Positions 26,219-35,278 are shown, counted from the stretch's first letter. The stretch: 64,000 bases of DNA from Roseiarcus sp963759955 (GCA_963759955.1 CAVXCA010000065.1:124001-188000); one strand, 5' to 3'. Program-made: numbers and translations. The notes: generated from the letters alone by a model not told the origin.

Positions 26219-26900
26219 ACTGGCGCGCCTCGCGCGCGTTCAGGAACGCGCGCATGTGGAAACGCGCTTGCGCCGATTCGTGGGCGTGGCGCGCGCCGAC
26301 CGGACAGGCGCGGCGGGCGAGGCACCCGCCGTCCATGCAGACGCGGCCCGCCTCCTGGCGCAAGTGTCCCGCGCAAGCGTCGACGTCGTAGCTCTGCACG
26401 GCGAACGCGCCGGCCGGACAGGCGCCGAGGCACGCGCGCGCCGAGCACGTTTCGCACGGGTTCGCTCGCGCGGCGCGTTCGGGAACGGCGATCGCTTCGG
26501 CGAACGCGAGCGCGCCGCGATAGCTGTGCCAGAGGCCGTGGTCGGGATGGATCAGCAGCCCGAGCGGCGAGACCCGCACGGCCTCGGCGCGCATCGCCCA
26601 ACGCTGGAACGGCCAGTGGGGCGGGCCGTCGAAAGGGAAAAGCGCCTTCGCTCCGAGAGCGTGGGCGAGCGCGCCGATCACCCGCCGGCTCCAGCGATCG
26701 AGCGGATGGGCGAGGCCGTCGCGCGCCTCGGGCGAGTCGGCGAAGGCGCGCCAGCCCCTCGCTCCCACGGCGCCGACGAGCACAATCGCCTCGACGCCGT
26801 CCACACCTGCCTGCGGCTCGACTTCGTCGAGCGCGAAAGCGCCGCGCGCGGCGAGGCCGCGCTGTTCGATCGCGCTGATGATCGGCGCCAAGGCGAGCAT
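26217..26900 (-). CDS. ferredoxin-like 4Fe-4S protein
   Basis: 227 residues. The C-terminal half carries a cysteine series: NPCETCSARACLGACPAGAF (about 148-167), then DACAGH, VCMDGGCLARRACPVGA. This fits one or two 4Fe-4S clusters in the style of the ferredoxin part of QueG-like proteins. The N-terminal half (about 1-130) is a globular domain with HPLDRWSRR and IHPDHGLWHSYRGAL, as in uncharacterised 4Fe-4S dicluster proteins. It follows the cupin/oxygenase-like gene by 49 bases on the same strand, suggesting electron delivery to a nearby redox enzyme; that is inference. Confidence 0.75.
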   Translation of the reverse strand: MLALAPIISAIEQRGLAARGAFALDEVEPQAGVDGVEAIVLVGAVGARGWRAFADSPEARDGLAHPLDRWSRRVIGALAHALGAKALFPFDGPPHWPFQRWAMRAEAVRVSPLGLLIHPDHGLWHSYRGALAFAEAIAVPERAARANPCETCSARACLGACPAGAFAVQSYDVDACAGHLRQEAGRVCMDGGCLARRACPVGARHAHESAQARFHMRAFLNAREARQ

Positions 26901-26949
26901 ACCGTCTCCCTGTTTGCTGCAGAATCAATTCGAAAACGAGCGGCGAAGC

Positions 26950-27999
26950 TTATTTCGACAGCGTGACGATTCGCTCGAACATGGCGACGAACACACGCCA
27001 CGAGCGCTCGGCGATCGTCAGCGCGGCGTCGGCATGGCCGGCGACATAGCCGGCGATCAGATCCGCGCCCATTTCTGCGTGAGCGGCGTCGCGCTCGTCA
27101 TGCAGCTCGACGAACGCCTTCATGCCCGGCGCGACGCCGCGAACCTCGCGGGCGAAGATCTCGCCCGCCGACTCGATCACGCCGTTGACGATGATCAGCT
27201 TTTCCAGCGGCGGACGCCTGGCGATCTCGCCTTCGAACCAATGTTGATAGGCATCGAGCTCCCCGTCCCAGGGCGGTGGCGGCGCGGCGACCATCGCGTC
27301 GTGATCGAACTCCTCGCGCAGGTGGCGACGAAACAATTCGTATGTCGGATCGTCGAAATCGACCGAGGTCTGGCGCGCGAACAGCAAGTGCTGGAAGCGC
27401 CGCGACCAGCCCTTGACGTAGGACCAGAAGCGTTCGGCGGCCGGCGGGTCGGCGAGCAGCGGATTGATCGCCTCGACCACCAGCGCCCGCCAGCGGCCGC
27501 GCCATTCGTCCTGCAGCCGCGCGTAGCGCGCGTTGGCGTCGTCGACGTAGCGCAGGCGCGGCGCGCGCGCGTCCTCGAACAACCCCGCCCCTTCGAACTG
27601 CAGCGACAAGCAGTTCATCTCCTCGTCGCCGGCGACGAAGCCGTGGCTGGCGCCGGCGGGAACGCACACCGCGTCGCCCGCGCTCACCGGCCCCGCGACG
27701 TCGCCGATCACCCGGCCCGAGCCGGAACAGATCAGGATCATGCTGGCGACGGGGTGCACATGCGCATGATGCGTCTGGCGCGGCGCGAGCCGCGTCCAGG
27801 CGATCGACGGCCGCGCGGCGTCCGGCAGAAACGCGGCGAGCGCGGGGTGACGGCGAAAGTCGCGCACTTCGCCGACCTCCATGGTCTTTCCCTCGACGAC
27901 GACGCTACGCAAACATTCGATTGCTTCGCGCGGCACGACGAACGGCTTCGTCGCCGGGTTTGTCGCTTCCCTCGCCTGGGAGTCCGTCGAAGCGCTCAT
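26950..27999 (-). CDS. cupin plus heme-oxygenase-fold (HDO-like) protein
   Basis: 349 residues starting at ATG 27999 behind GGGGAG; a longer reading from 28050 lacks support. Residues 60-135 are a cupin with His-rich motif THHAHVHP and a second motif GDAVCVPAGASHGF. Residues 185-345 are all-helical, with FDHD (231-234), VIESAGE (275-280) and LHDERDAAH (299-307). That spacing recalls heme-oxygenase-like diiron oxidases and TENA/iron-binding relatives. I infer a two-domain metalloprotein, perhaps an oxygenase. The surrounding ferredoxin-like and globin genes agree with redox chemistry. Exact reaction unknown. Confidence 0.65.
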   Translation of the reverse strand: MSASTDSQAREATNPATKPFVVPREAIECLRSVVVEGKTMEVGEVRDFRRHPALAAFLPDAARPSIAWTRLAPRQTHHAHVHPVASMILICSGSGRVIGDVAGPVSAGDAVCVPAGASHGFVAGDEEMNCLSLQFEGAGLFEDARAPRLRYVDDANARYARLQDEWRGRWRALVVEAINPLLADPPAAERFWSYVKGWSRRFQHLLFARQTSVDFDDPTYELFRRHLREEFDHDAMVAAPPPPWDGELDAYQHWFEGEIARRPPLEKLIIVNGVIESAGEIFAREVRGVAPGMKAFVELHDERDAAHAEMGADLIAGYVAGHADAALTIAERSWRVFVAMFERIVTLSK

Positions 28000-28116
28000 C
28001 CTTGGCTCCCCTTTGCGGCGCTGCGGCCGAGGCGCGCCTGACGTCTTCACTTAGGATGCGTGACCGAGGTCCGAAAGGACCGGCGCGCGCTTGCGAATGC
28101 GGCGTTTCGCCGCCGG

Positions 28117-28560
28117 TCAGCGCAGCACGCGCTGCAACAGGATCGCGTCGCTGCGCCGATAGCCGAGCAACTCATAAAAGCCGAGAACGGCGTCGTTCTC
28201 GGCGCGCACCAGCAAGTTGAGCTTCGGCGCGTCCCGCGCGACGAGCCAATCCTCCGCGGCCCTCACCATCCGGCCGCCGATGCCGCGGCGTCGAAAGTCG
28301 CGCGCGACGGCGAGGTAATAAATCCATCCGCGATGCCCGTCCCAACCGACCATCACGGTCGCGGCGAGACGCGCACCGGCGCGCGCGGCGATCACCGTCG
28401 AGCTCGGCCCCGCCAGAGCGAGCCGAATGTCGGCGCGCGGATCGTTCCAGGGGCGGATCAGCCCGCCCTCCTCCCACAACGCGACGGCGGCGTCGCTCTC
28501 CGCCTCGCTCAATTCGCCGATCTCGATCGTCGCGGCGCGCGATGCGCTGGATCCCGACAA
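28117..28560 (-). CDS. GNAT-family acetyltransferase (YpeA-like)
   Basis: 147 residues. The acetyl-CoA loop is DFRRRGIGGRMVRAAEDWL (motif A) followed by LLVRAENDAVLGFYELLGY (motif B). The overall layout, including WNDPRADI near the N-terminus, matches YpeA-type acetyltransferases of small molecules or peptides. It begins 10 bases after the fabH stop, so it is likely read with plsX-fabH. Substrate unknown. Confidence 0.87.
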   Translation of the reverse strand: MSGSSASRAATIEIGELSEAESDAAVALWEEGGLIRPWNDPRADIRLALAGPSSTVIAARAGARLAATVMVGWDGHRGWIYYLAVARDFRRRGIGGRMVRAAEDWLVARDAPKLNLLVRAENDAVLGFYELLGYRRSDAILLQRVLR

Positions 28561-28570
28561 ACCGCGCCCC

Positions 28571-29554
28571 CTACCAGCGGATCAGCGCGGCGCCCCAGGT
28601 GAAGCCGCCGCCCATCGCCTCGATCATCACCAGGTCGCCCTTCTTGATGCGGCCGTCCTTGACCGCAACGTCGAGCGCCAGCGGGATCGAGGCGGCCGAG
28701 GTGTTGCCGTGGCGGTCGACGGTCACCACCACCTTTTCGCGGGCGAGGCCGAGCTTGTCGGCCGAAGCGTCGATGATGCGCCGGTTGGCCTGATGCGGCA
28801 CGAACCAATCGATGTCCGCGGCGGTGACGCCCGCGTCGTCGAAACAAGCCTTGATGACGTCGGTGACCATGCCGACGGCGTGCTTGAAGACTTCCTTGCC
28901 CTCCATGCGCAGATGCCCGACCGTCTGGGTGGTCGACGGGCCGCCGTCGACATAGAGCTTGGCGCGATGGCGCCCGTCGGAGCGCAATTGGGTGGAGATG
29001 ACGCCGGGCGAGGTGAGCGCCCCGTCGCTCGCGACGGCCTCCAGCACGATCGCGCCTGCGCCGTCGCCGAACAGCACGCAGGTGGTGCGGTCCGTCCAAT
29101 CGAGCAGGCGCGAAAACGTCTCGGCGCCGATCACCAGCGCACGCTTGTGCGACCCCGAGATGAGAAACTTGTCGGCCGTCGCCATCGCGAAGACGAACCC
29201 GGAACACACCGCCTGCAAATCGAAGGCGACGCCGTGCGTCATGCCGAGATCGGCCTGCACCTGGGTCGCGACCGCCGGAAAGGTGTAGTCCGGCGTCGAA
29301 GTCGCGACGATGACGAGATCGATGTCGCCGGCGGTGAGCCCCGCATCGGCCAGCGCCGCTTCGGCGGCCCTGGCGGCGAGCATCGAAGTGGTCTCGCCCT
29401 CGGCGGCGATATGACGCTGGAGAATGCCGGTGCGCTGGGTGATCCACTCGTCGGTGGTGTCAACCATCGTCGCCATCTCGGCGTTCTTGATCACGCGCCG
29501 CGGCAGGTAGGCGCCGACGCCGCGCACGGTTGAGCGAATTTTTGTAGCGTTCAT
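28571..29554 (-). CDS. fabH: 3-oxoacyl-ACP synthase III
   Basis: 327 residues from the ATG at 29554; a TTG at 29572 would add six residues. FabH condenses acetyl-CoA with malonyl-ACP to start fatty acid synthesis. The catalytic triad is visible: Cys117 (LQAVCSGF), His254 (VPHQAN) and Asn284 (RHGNTSAAS). Length is normal. It lies 32 bases downstream of plsX, the usual arrangement, followed by the GNAT gene instead of the ihfA common in relatives. Confidence 0.96.
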   Translation of the reverse strand: MNATKIRSTVRGVGAYLPRRVIKNAEMATMVDTTDEWITQRTGILQRHIAAEGETTSMLAARAAEAALADAGLTAGDIDLVIVATSTPDYTFPAVATQVQADLGMTHGVAFDLQAVCSGFVFAMATADKFLISGSHKRALVIGAETFSRLLDWTDRTTCVLFGDGAGAIVLEAVASDGALTSPGVISTQLRSDGRHRAKLYVDGGPSTTQTVGHLRMEGKEVFKHAVGMVTDVIKACFDDAGVTAADIDWFVPHQANRRIIDASADKLGLAREKVVVTVDRHGNTSAASIPLALDVAVKDGRIKKGDLVMIEAMGGGFTWGAALIRW

Positions 29555-29586
29555 GAAAGGACGGATTCCCAATGGCGCGTGAGAGT

Positions 29587-30642
29587 TCAGGGGGCAGCCG
29601 GCGTCGCGGCCGGGGCGCGCGCTTCATTGGCTTGGGCGATCATGTCACGAATTTTGCCGAGCAATTCCTGACGAACCATGTCGTAGCCGACCTCGATCGC
29701 GCCGGCGTAGCTCTCGGCGTCCGCCCCGCCATGACTCTTGATTACGACGCCGTCAAGGCCGAGAAACACGCCGCCATTGACGCGCCCGGGGTCCATCTTG
29801 TCGCGCAATGCGCGAAAGGCGTCGCGCGCGAGGAAATAACCGAGGCGCGACATCCAGCTATGGCTCATGGCGTCGCGAATATATCGGCCGATCTGTTTGG
29901 CGGTCCCCTCGGCGGTCTTGAGCGCGATATTGCCGGTGAAACCTTCGGTGACGATGACGTCCACCGTGCCCTTGCCGAGGTCGTCGCCCTCGACGAAACC
30001 GTGGTAGCGCAAATTCGGCAGCGGCGTCTCGCGCAAGACGCGGCCGGCGGCCTTGACCTCCTCGATGCCCTTGATTTCCTCGACCCCGACATTGAGCAGA
30101 CCGACCGTGGGCGTCTCGATGTCGAACACGATGCGCGCCATCGCCGCGCCCATGATCGCGAGGTCGATGAGGTGCTCGGCGTCGGCGCCGATCGTCGCGC
30201 CGACGTCGAGCACGATCGATTCGCCGCGCAGCGTCGGCCACATCGCCGCGATCGCCGGGCGTTCGATCAGCGGCATCGTGCGCAGGCAGACTTTGGCCAT
30301 CGCCATCAGCGCGCCGGTGTTGCCGGCCGAAACCGCGCAATCGGCCTCGCCTTTCTTGACCGCGTCGATCGCCTGCCACATCGAGGAGGCGCGCCGCCCC
30401 GAACGCAGCGCCTGGCTCGGCTTGTCCGTCATCTTGACCGCGACTTCGCAGTGGACGACGCGCGACTTGCGCTGGAGCGCAGGATACGCGGCCAGCAGCG
30501 GCGCGACCGCCTTCTGGTCGCCGAACAGAATGAAATCGATGTCGGGCCGGCGCTCGAGCGCGATCGCCGCCGCGTTCAGCACGACCGAGGGCCCGTGGTC
30601 GCCGCCCATCGCGTCGAGCGCTATGCGAACGTCCTTTTTCAT
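29587..30642 (-). CDS. plsX: phosphate acyltransferase PlsX
   Basis: 351 residues from the ATG at 30642. PlsX makes acyl-phosphate from acyl-ACP for phosphatidic acid synthesis at the membrane. Signature segments: IALDAMGGDHGP at the N-terminus, SAGNTGALMAMA, and VTEGFTGNIALKTAEG near residue 230. It starts the plsX-fabH(-GNAT) operon. In many alphaproteobacteria it lies directly after the DUF177 gene; here an amidase gene on the opposite strand separates them (30881-32371). Confidence 0.96.
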   Translation of the reverse strand: MKKDVRIALDAMGGDHGPSVVLNAAAIALERRPDIDFILFGDQKAVAPLLAAYPALQRKSRVVHCEVAVKMTDKPSQALRSGRRASSMWQAIDAVKKGEADCAVSAGNTGALMAMAKVCLRTMPLIERPAIAAMWPTLRGESIVLDVGATIGADAEHLIDLAIMGAAMARIVFDIETPTVGLLNVGVEEIKGIEEVKAAGRVLRETPLPNLRYHGFVEGDDLGKGTVDVIVTEGFTGNIALKTAEGTAKQIGRYIRDAMSHSWMSRLGYFLARDAFRALRDKMDPGRVNGGVFLGLDGVVIKSHGGADAESYAGAIEVGYDMVRQELLGKIRDMIAQANEARAPAATPAAP

Positions 30643-30880
30643 CCAAATTTCTACCCTGAGGGCGCTCCATGACCCGCTGGCGGGCGGGACAATAGCGGCT
30701 TCGCCGCGCAAGGCAACTTCCAGACGCAAACGGGGCCCGTTTAAGCGAATTTGCGGCTCCGGCCAGGGCGCAGGGCCCTACCGGCTTGCCCGAGAGGGCA
30801 AATCATCTGAGAATTGCCGTTCGCGGCCGCGTTGCGCCGTTCGATCCGAGATATCGTGGCGCCGGCGCCGGGAGAAGCTG

Positions 30881-32371
30881 ATGAGCGGATTTGCCGAGTT
30901 CGCAGACTACGACGGCCTGGGGCTGGCCGAACTCGTGCGCAAGGGCGAGGTCAAGCCCGCCGAACTCGTCGAGGAGGCGATCGCGCGCGTCGAGACGAGA
31001 AATCCTCAAATCAACGCGGTGGTCTGCAAGCTCTACGACAGCGCCCGCCAGACTGCGGCGGGAGATCTTTCCGGCCCCTTCGCGGGCGTGCCGTTCTTCC
31101 TCAAGGACTTGATGGCGTCGGTCGCGGGCGCGCCGATGAGCGAGGGCAATCGGCGCCTTGCGCATGTCGCGCGCGACTACGACGGCGAAATGGTCAAACG
31201 CTATCGCAAGGCGGGCCTGATCTTCGTCGGCAAGACAAACGTTCCCGAGTTCGGCCTCGCGCCGATCACCGAATCGGAAGCCCTCGGGCCGTGTCGCAAT
31301 CCGTGGGACCTGACGCACACGCCGGGCGGCTCCAGCGGCGGGTCGGCGGCGGCGGTGGCGGCGCGCCTCGCGCCGATGGCGCACGGCACCGACGGCGGCG
31401 GCTCGATCCGCATTCCCGCCTCGTGCTGCGGCCTGGTCGGCCTCAAGCCGACGCGCGGGCGCACCCCGCTCGGCCCCATCGAGGGCGAGGCCTGGCGCGG
31501 CTTCTCCATCGGCCACGCGCTCACCCGTTCGGTGCGCGACAGCGCCGCCCTGCTCGACGCCACGCAGGGCGCCGACGTCGGCGCGCCGTACGAGATCAAG
31601 CCGCCGGCGCGCCCCTATCTCGACGAGGTCGGCGCCGCGCCGGGACGATTGCGCATCGCCTACACCACCACGCCGTTGCTCGCCGCCTCGATTCATCCCG
31701 ATTGCGTCAAGGGGGTCGAGGCGACCGCGGCGCTGCTCGAGACGCTCGGTCACGAAGTCGTCGAAGCGGCGCCGCCGTTCGAGCGCGAGCCCTGGCTTGT
31801 CGCGTTTATGAAGATCATCTGCGGCGAGGCGGGCGCCGACCTGGAGGTGACCGGCGACATCGTCGGTCGGCGTCTCGGCTTGGCCGATTTCGAGACCTTG
31901 ACCTATGTCATCGGCCTGCTCGGCAAATCGTGGAGCGCAGGCGATTACGCCGGCGCGGCGCGATACCTGCAGACCTGGGCGCGCCGGGTCGGGGCGTTCT
32001 TCGCCGACTTCGACGTGCTGCTGACGCCGACCTTGGGCGCGCCGCCGGCGTTGGTCGGCGCCTTGAAGCCGACCGCGGCCGAGGCGGCGATCCTCAACGT
32101 CGTCGGCCGGCTCGACGCCGGTTGGTTCATGAGGCTGACGGGCCTTGCCAAGCTCTTGGCCGAAAAGTCGCTCGCTTTCACCCCCTATACGCCGCTGTTC
32201 AACGTCACCGGCCAGCCCGCAATGTCCTTGCCGCTGCACTGGAGCGAGGCGGGGCTGCCGATCGGCATGCAGTTCGTCTCGCGCTGGGGCGACGAAGCGA
32301 CCCTCTTCCGTCTGGCGGCGCAGTTGGAAACGGCCAAGCCGTGGTTCGCGCGGACGCCGAAGGGGTTTTGA
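30881..32371 (+). CDS. amidase signature-family amidase
   Basis: 496 residues from the ATG at 30881 behind GGAGAAG. The Ser-cisSer-Lys triad can be placed: Lys75 (PFFLKDLM), Ser151 in the Gly/Ser-rich GGSSGGSAAA loop, and Ser175 (DGGGSIRIPAS). The 76 and 24 residue spacings match the family. Substrate (amide, nylon oligomer, 6-aminohexanoate-like, or other) is not predictable. It lacks GatA context. The gene sits on the plus strand between the minus-strand DUF177 and plsX genes, interrupting an otherwise conserved block. Confidence 0.92.
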   Translation: MSGFAEFADYDGLGLAELVRKGEVKPAELVEEAIARVETRNPQINAVVCKLYDSARQTAAGDLSGPFAGVPFFLKDLMASVAGAPMSEGNRRLAHVARDYDGEMVKRYRKAGLIFVGKTNVPEFGLAPITESEALGPCRNPWDLTHTPGGSSGGSAAAVAARLAPMAHGTDGGGSIRIPASCCGLVGLKPTRGRTPLGPIEGEAWRGFSIGHALTRSVRDSAALLDATQGADVGAPYEIKPPARPYLDEVGAAPGRLRIAYTTTPLLAASIHPDCVKGVEATAALLETLGHEVVEAAPPFEREPWLVAFMKIICGEAGADLEVTGDIVGRRLGLADFETLTYVIGLLGKSWSAGDYAGAARYLQTWARRVGAFFADFDVLLTPTLGAPPALVGALKPTAAEAAILNVVGRLDAGWFMRLTGLAKLLAEKSLAFTPYTPLFNVTGQPAMSLPLHWSEAGLPIGMQFVSRWGDEATLFRLAAQLETAKPWFARTPKGF

Positions 32372-32377
32372 GCGGCC

Positions 32378-32917
32378 TCAGCGTTTCTTGCCTGCCTCGG
32401 CGAGCGCCCCGAAGGGCGAATCGGCGGACGCGTCCTCGGCCGGCGGCGCGAAGGCGACGCCCGGCTTGCGGGGATAGGGATCGAGCCCCAGCGCCATGAA
32501 TTCGGCCGCCAACGCGCCAAGATCGACCCGGCCGTCGACGATCGGATCGGGCGCGTCCTCGGCGTCGAGGAGGATCGTCTCGGCTGCGGCGCCCGAAGCG
32601 CCGCGGCGCGCCGCGGCCTCTTCGGCGGAGGGCGCGAAGCGCACGTCGACCGGTTCGTCGAGCGTCGCCGCGAACGGCTCGAGCGAGACGACGCAGGTTT
32701 GCGTCAATTCCGCATGGACCACGCCGGAGACGCGCACGCCGCCGCGGCCGGCGCGCTTCAGCACGAACGTCGCCGTCAGCTTGGCGATTCCCGGCAAGCC
32801 GTTGAGCTCGGCGAGAGCCGCGCGCTCGGCCGGATTGGCCTCGATCGTCTGGGTGAGCCCCTCTTTGGGCAAGGCTTCGACCCGCACCGGGCGGCTGAAC
32901 AAGACTTCGGTGGTCAT
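32378..32917 (-). CDS. DUF177/YceD-family protein
   Basis: 179 residues. The family core VSGVVHAELTQTCVVSLEPF (split) and DPYPRKPGV near the C-terminus are diagnostic. The bacterial relative YceD is linked to 23S rRNA accumulation and usually precedes rpmF and plsX. Its ATG overlaps the stop of the upstream chaperone gene (ATGA at 32917-32914), so translation is coupled. The downstream plsX is separated by the amidase insertion. Confidence 0.9.
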   Translation of the reverse strand: MTTEVLFSRPVRVEALPKEGLTQTIEANPAERAALAELNGLPGIAKLTATFVLKRAGRGGVRVSGVVHAELTQTCVVSLEPFAATLDEPVDVRFAPSAEEAAARRGASGAAAETILLDAEDAPDPIVDGRVDLGALAAEFMALGLDPYPRKPGVAFAPPAEDASADSPFGALAEAGKKR

Positions 32918-33465
32918 CGCGCGTCTCCCAACGCTCCGGGAAAGAAAAACCGGCCGCCGCTGAAAAAGTCGATCTCCTCGCGCTCCAGCGCGAGCGCGGC
33001 GGCGAAGACGTAAGCGGCGAGGTCGCGCGAGCGCGGCGCCGCAGAAACCTCGCTCGCGCCGTAAACGTTGCGCGCGAGCGCCGCCGCGAGCGCCTCCGCG
33101 TCGCGCGCGGCGAGCGCCTCGCCGTAGGCGCGGTTGCGGCCATGAAACGCCGCGGCCATGGTCTTCACGCGCCGGACGACGCCGGCGTCGCCGATCGCCA
33201 TTTCGCGCAGCGCGTCCTCGAAATGGCCGAAAACGCAATCGACCAGGTCCTGCGCGATCTGCGCGCCGAGATCGCCGAGGTCGTCGAGGCGGCGCGTCAC
33301 CAGTCCGGCGTGCAACGCCATCATTTCGAAGCGCCCGTCGAGGCTGTCGGCGACCGCCCAATGCGCGTAGAGGGCGGGCGCGCGCGCGGCCGCCACGATC
33401 TCGCCGTGAATCTGTTCGATCAGGATGCGGTTGGCGCGCCGGGCGCGCCAGCGGGCGAGGATCAT
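32914..33465 (-). CDS. ubiquinol-cytochrome c chaperone family protein
   Basis: 183 residues from the ATG at 33465. The family is related to mitochondrial CBP3/UQCC1, needed for cytochrome bc1 assembly. Recognisable segments are ILIEQIHGEIVAAAR, MALHAGLVTRRL, and FGHFEDALREMAIGDAGVVRRVK. It is divergent from bamE and overlaps the DUF177 gene by 4 bases. This neighbourhood (bamE / chaperone / DUF177 / plsX / fabH) is characteristic of Rhizobiales. Confidence 0.9.
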   Translation of the reverse strand: MILARWRARRANRILIEQIHGEIVAAARAPALYAHWAVADSLDGRFEMMALHAGLVTRRLDDLGDLGAQIAQDLVDCVFGHFEDALREMAIGDAGVVRRVKTMAAAFHGRNRAYGEALAARDAEALAAALARNVYGASEVSAAPRSRDLAAYVFAAALALEREEIDFFSGGRFFFPGALGDAR

Positions 33466-33556
33466 TCGACGCCTTGCTTTTCGACTGCGCCTTGGGTTAG
33501 GCATCGCCCTACGATCTGGCAAGTGAAAAAGCTTCTCATCGAAGCGGAGAGCTCCC

Positions 33557-34021
33557 ATGCGGCCGAGACATAATTTGCGTGCGCGCCATCGCCTCGCGGC
33601 TTTCGCAGGCGTCCTCGTTCTCGGCGCGACGCTGAGCGGATGCATCGGCTACGACGGCGACTTCGACCGCGGCTATCAGGTCGATCAGGAATCCCTGGAT
33701 CAGATCAAGGTCGGCGCGACGACCAAGCCGCAAGCGCTGGCGCTGATGGGAACGCCTTCGACGACTTCGACCGTGGGCGGCGACGCCTGGTACTACATTG
33801 GCCAGAAGATGGCCCGGCCGCTCGCCTTCATGCCCGCCAAGATGACCGATCAGCACGTGCTGGCGATCTATTTCGACAAGGGCGGCAAGGTCACGCGCAT
33901 CGCCAACTACGGCATGCAGGACGGCAAAGTGTTCGATTTCGTTTCGCGCACCACGCCGACCGGCGGACAGGAGCCGGACTTCCTGCGCAACATCATGACC
34001 GGACTGTTCCGCTTCACCTGA
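33557..34021 (+). CDS. bamE: outer membrane assembly lipoprotein BamE (SmpA/OmlA)
   Basis: 154 residues. A basic N-terminus and hydrophobic helix end in the lipobox LSGC with acylated Cys29. The SmpA/OmlA fold follows, with DQIKVGATTKPQALALMGTPS and AWYYIGQ. BamE is an accessory lipoprotein of the beta-barrel assembly machine at the outer membrane. It is divergently transcribed from the ubiquinol-cytochrome c chaperone gene, with about 90 bases of shared promoter region. Confidence 0.93.
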   Translation: MRPRHNLRARHRLAAFAGVLVLGATLSGCIGYDGDFDRGYQVDQESLDQIKVGATTKPQALALMGTPSTTSTVGGDAWYYIGQKMARPLAFMPAKMTDQHVLAIYFDKGGKVTRIANYGMQDGKVFDFVSRTTPTGGQEPDFLRNIMTGLFRFT

Positions 34022-34136
34022 CGGGCGGGCGATTTTGTACGCGCGGCCGCTGGCCGCGCGCGTTCGCCCTTGTCGACCTTGGCGAAACGAGGCGCCCGCC
34101 GCCGGACGCGACCAGCGGTCGCGTCCACAGGGCGGC

Positions 34137-34676
34137 TCAATCGACGAGTTCGGGAACCGCCGCCGCTTCTAGCGCCACCGCCGCCGACTGCACGATCGCC
34201 GCGTAACGCAGCGCGGCGTGGACCGTCTCGGCGCTGACCCCCGATTCGCGCAACACTTTCTCGTGCGAATCGACGCAGGCGCCGCAGCCGTTGATGGCGG
34301 AAACCGCCAGGCACCACAATTCGAAGTCGCTGCGCGGCACGCCGGGCGAGCCGATGACGTTCATGCGCAGCCGCGCCGGCATCTTGGCGTATTCCTTGTT
34401 GGAAGCCAGGTGCACGGCGCGATAGTAGACGTTGTTCATCGCCATGACCGCCGCCGCGGCGCGCGCCGCGTCCATCGCCTCGGGCGTCAGACGTTCGGCC
34501 GCCTCGGCGCCGAACGCATCGCGCACCTCGGCGTTGCGCGAAGCGATCGCGCAGGCGAGCAGCAGGCCCCACTTGGTCGGGCCCGGCAGCGTATCCTCGT
34601 TCGTGAGAACGGAAAGATTGAGCCGGACGTCCTTGCAGAAGTCCGGCAGGCGCGCGCGCAAGCGTTCGATCGACAC
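34137..34676 (-). CDS. ahpD: alkyl hydroperoxide reductase AhpD
   Basis: 179 residues. The active-site motif is NGCGACVDSHEK with Cys131, Cys134 and His138. Glu119 and the rest of the relay match the Mycobacterium enzyme with an offset of one. AhpD is the disulfide reductase that recycles AhpC, using lipoyl domains as electron source; the lipoyl-bearing PDH components at 15.5-18.6 kb are possible donors. It follows ahpC after 3 bases. Confidence 0.95.
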   Translation of the reverse strand: MSIERLRARLPDFCKDVRLNLSVLTNEDTLPGPTKWGLLLACAIASRNAEVRDAFGAEAAERLTPEAMDAARAAAAVMAMNNVYYRAVHLASNKEYAKMPARLRMNVIGSPGVPRSDFELWCLAVSAINGCGACVDSHEKVLRESGVSAETVHAALRYAAIVQSAAVALEAAAVPELVD

Positions 34677-34679
34677 CGC

Positions 34680-35234
34680 TCAGGCGACCTTGAGGACGGC
34701 GCCGCCGACTTCGCGGTTGCACGCGCACAATTCGTCGGTCTGCAACGCGTCGAGCACGCGCAGGGTGTCCCTGGGCGCGCGGCCGACGTTGAGGTTGGTG
34801 GCGTAGACGTGCTGGATCACGTTGTCGGGATCGACGATGAAGGTGACGCGATAGGCGACGCCGTCGGGCGAGCGCACGCCCAGGCCGTCGGTCAACGAGC
34901 CGTTGGAATCGGCGAACTGCCAGATCGCCAGCTTATGCAGATCCTTATGGTCGCGCCGCCAGGCGAGCTTGACGTGCTCGTTGTCGGTCGAACCGCCGAT
35001 CACCACCGCGTCGCGGTCGGCGAATTCGGAGTTCAGGCGCGCGAATTCGGCGATTTCGGTCGGGCAGACGAACGTGAAATCCTTGGGATAGAAGAAGATC
35101 ACCTTCCACTTGCCGGGAAAGCTGGCTTCGGTCAGCGTCTCGAACGCGCTCTGGCCGTTCTCCTCGTGGAGGTGAAACTTCGGCTTGACGCCGACGACCG
35201 AGAAGTTGGGCAGCTTTTCGCCAATTCCGAGCAT
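34680..35234 (-). CDS. ahpC: peroxiredoxin AhpC
   Basis: 184 residues. The peroxidatic Cys57 is in FVCPTE, and Cys170 and Cys172 (ELCACN) are near the C-terminus, as in the AhpC that pairs with AhpD. It reduces hydroperoxides and peroxynitrite in the cytoplasm. AAGGAGA is a strong ribosome site. An Irr/ICE-like palindrome lies about 45 bases upstream of the start, pointing to iron- or heme-dependent control. No oxyR gene is adjacent. Confidence 0.95.
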   Translation of the reverse strand: MLGIGEKLPNFSVVGVKPKFHLHEENGQSAFETLTEASFPGKWKVIFFYPKDFTFVCPTEIAEFARLNSEFADRDAVVIGGSTDNEHVKLAWRRDHKDLHKLAIWQFADSNGSLTDGLGVRSPDGVAYRVTFIVDPDNVIQHVYATNLNVGRAPRDTLRVLDALQTDELCACNREVGGAVLKVA

Positions 35235-35278
35235 GATGGTCTCCTTGATCGCGATCGGGTCTGGATTGCCCGATCCGC

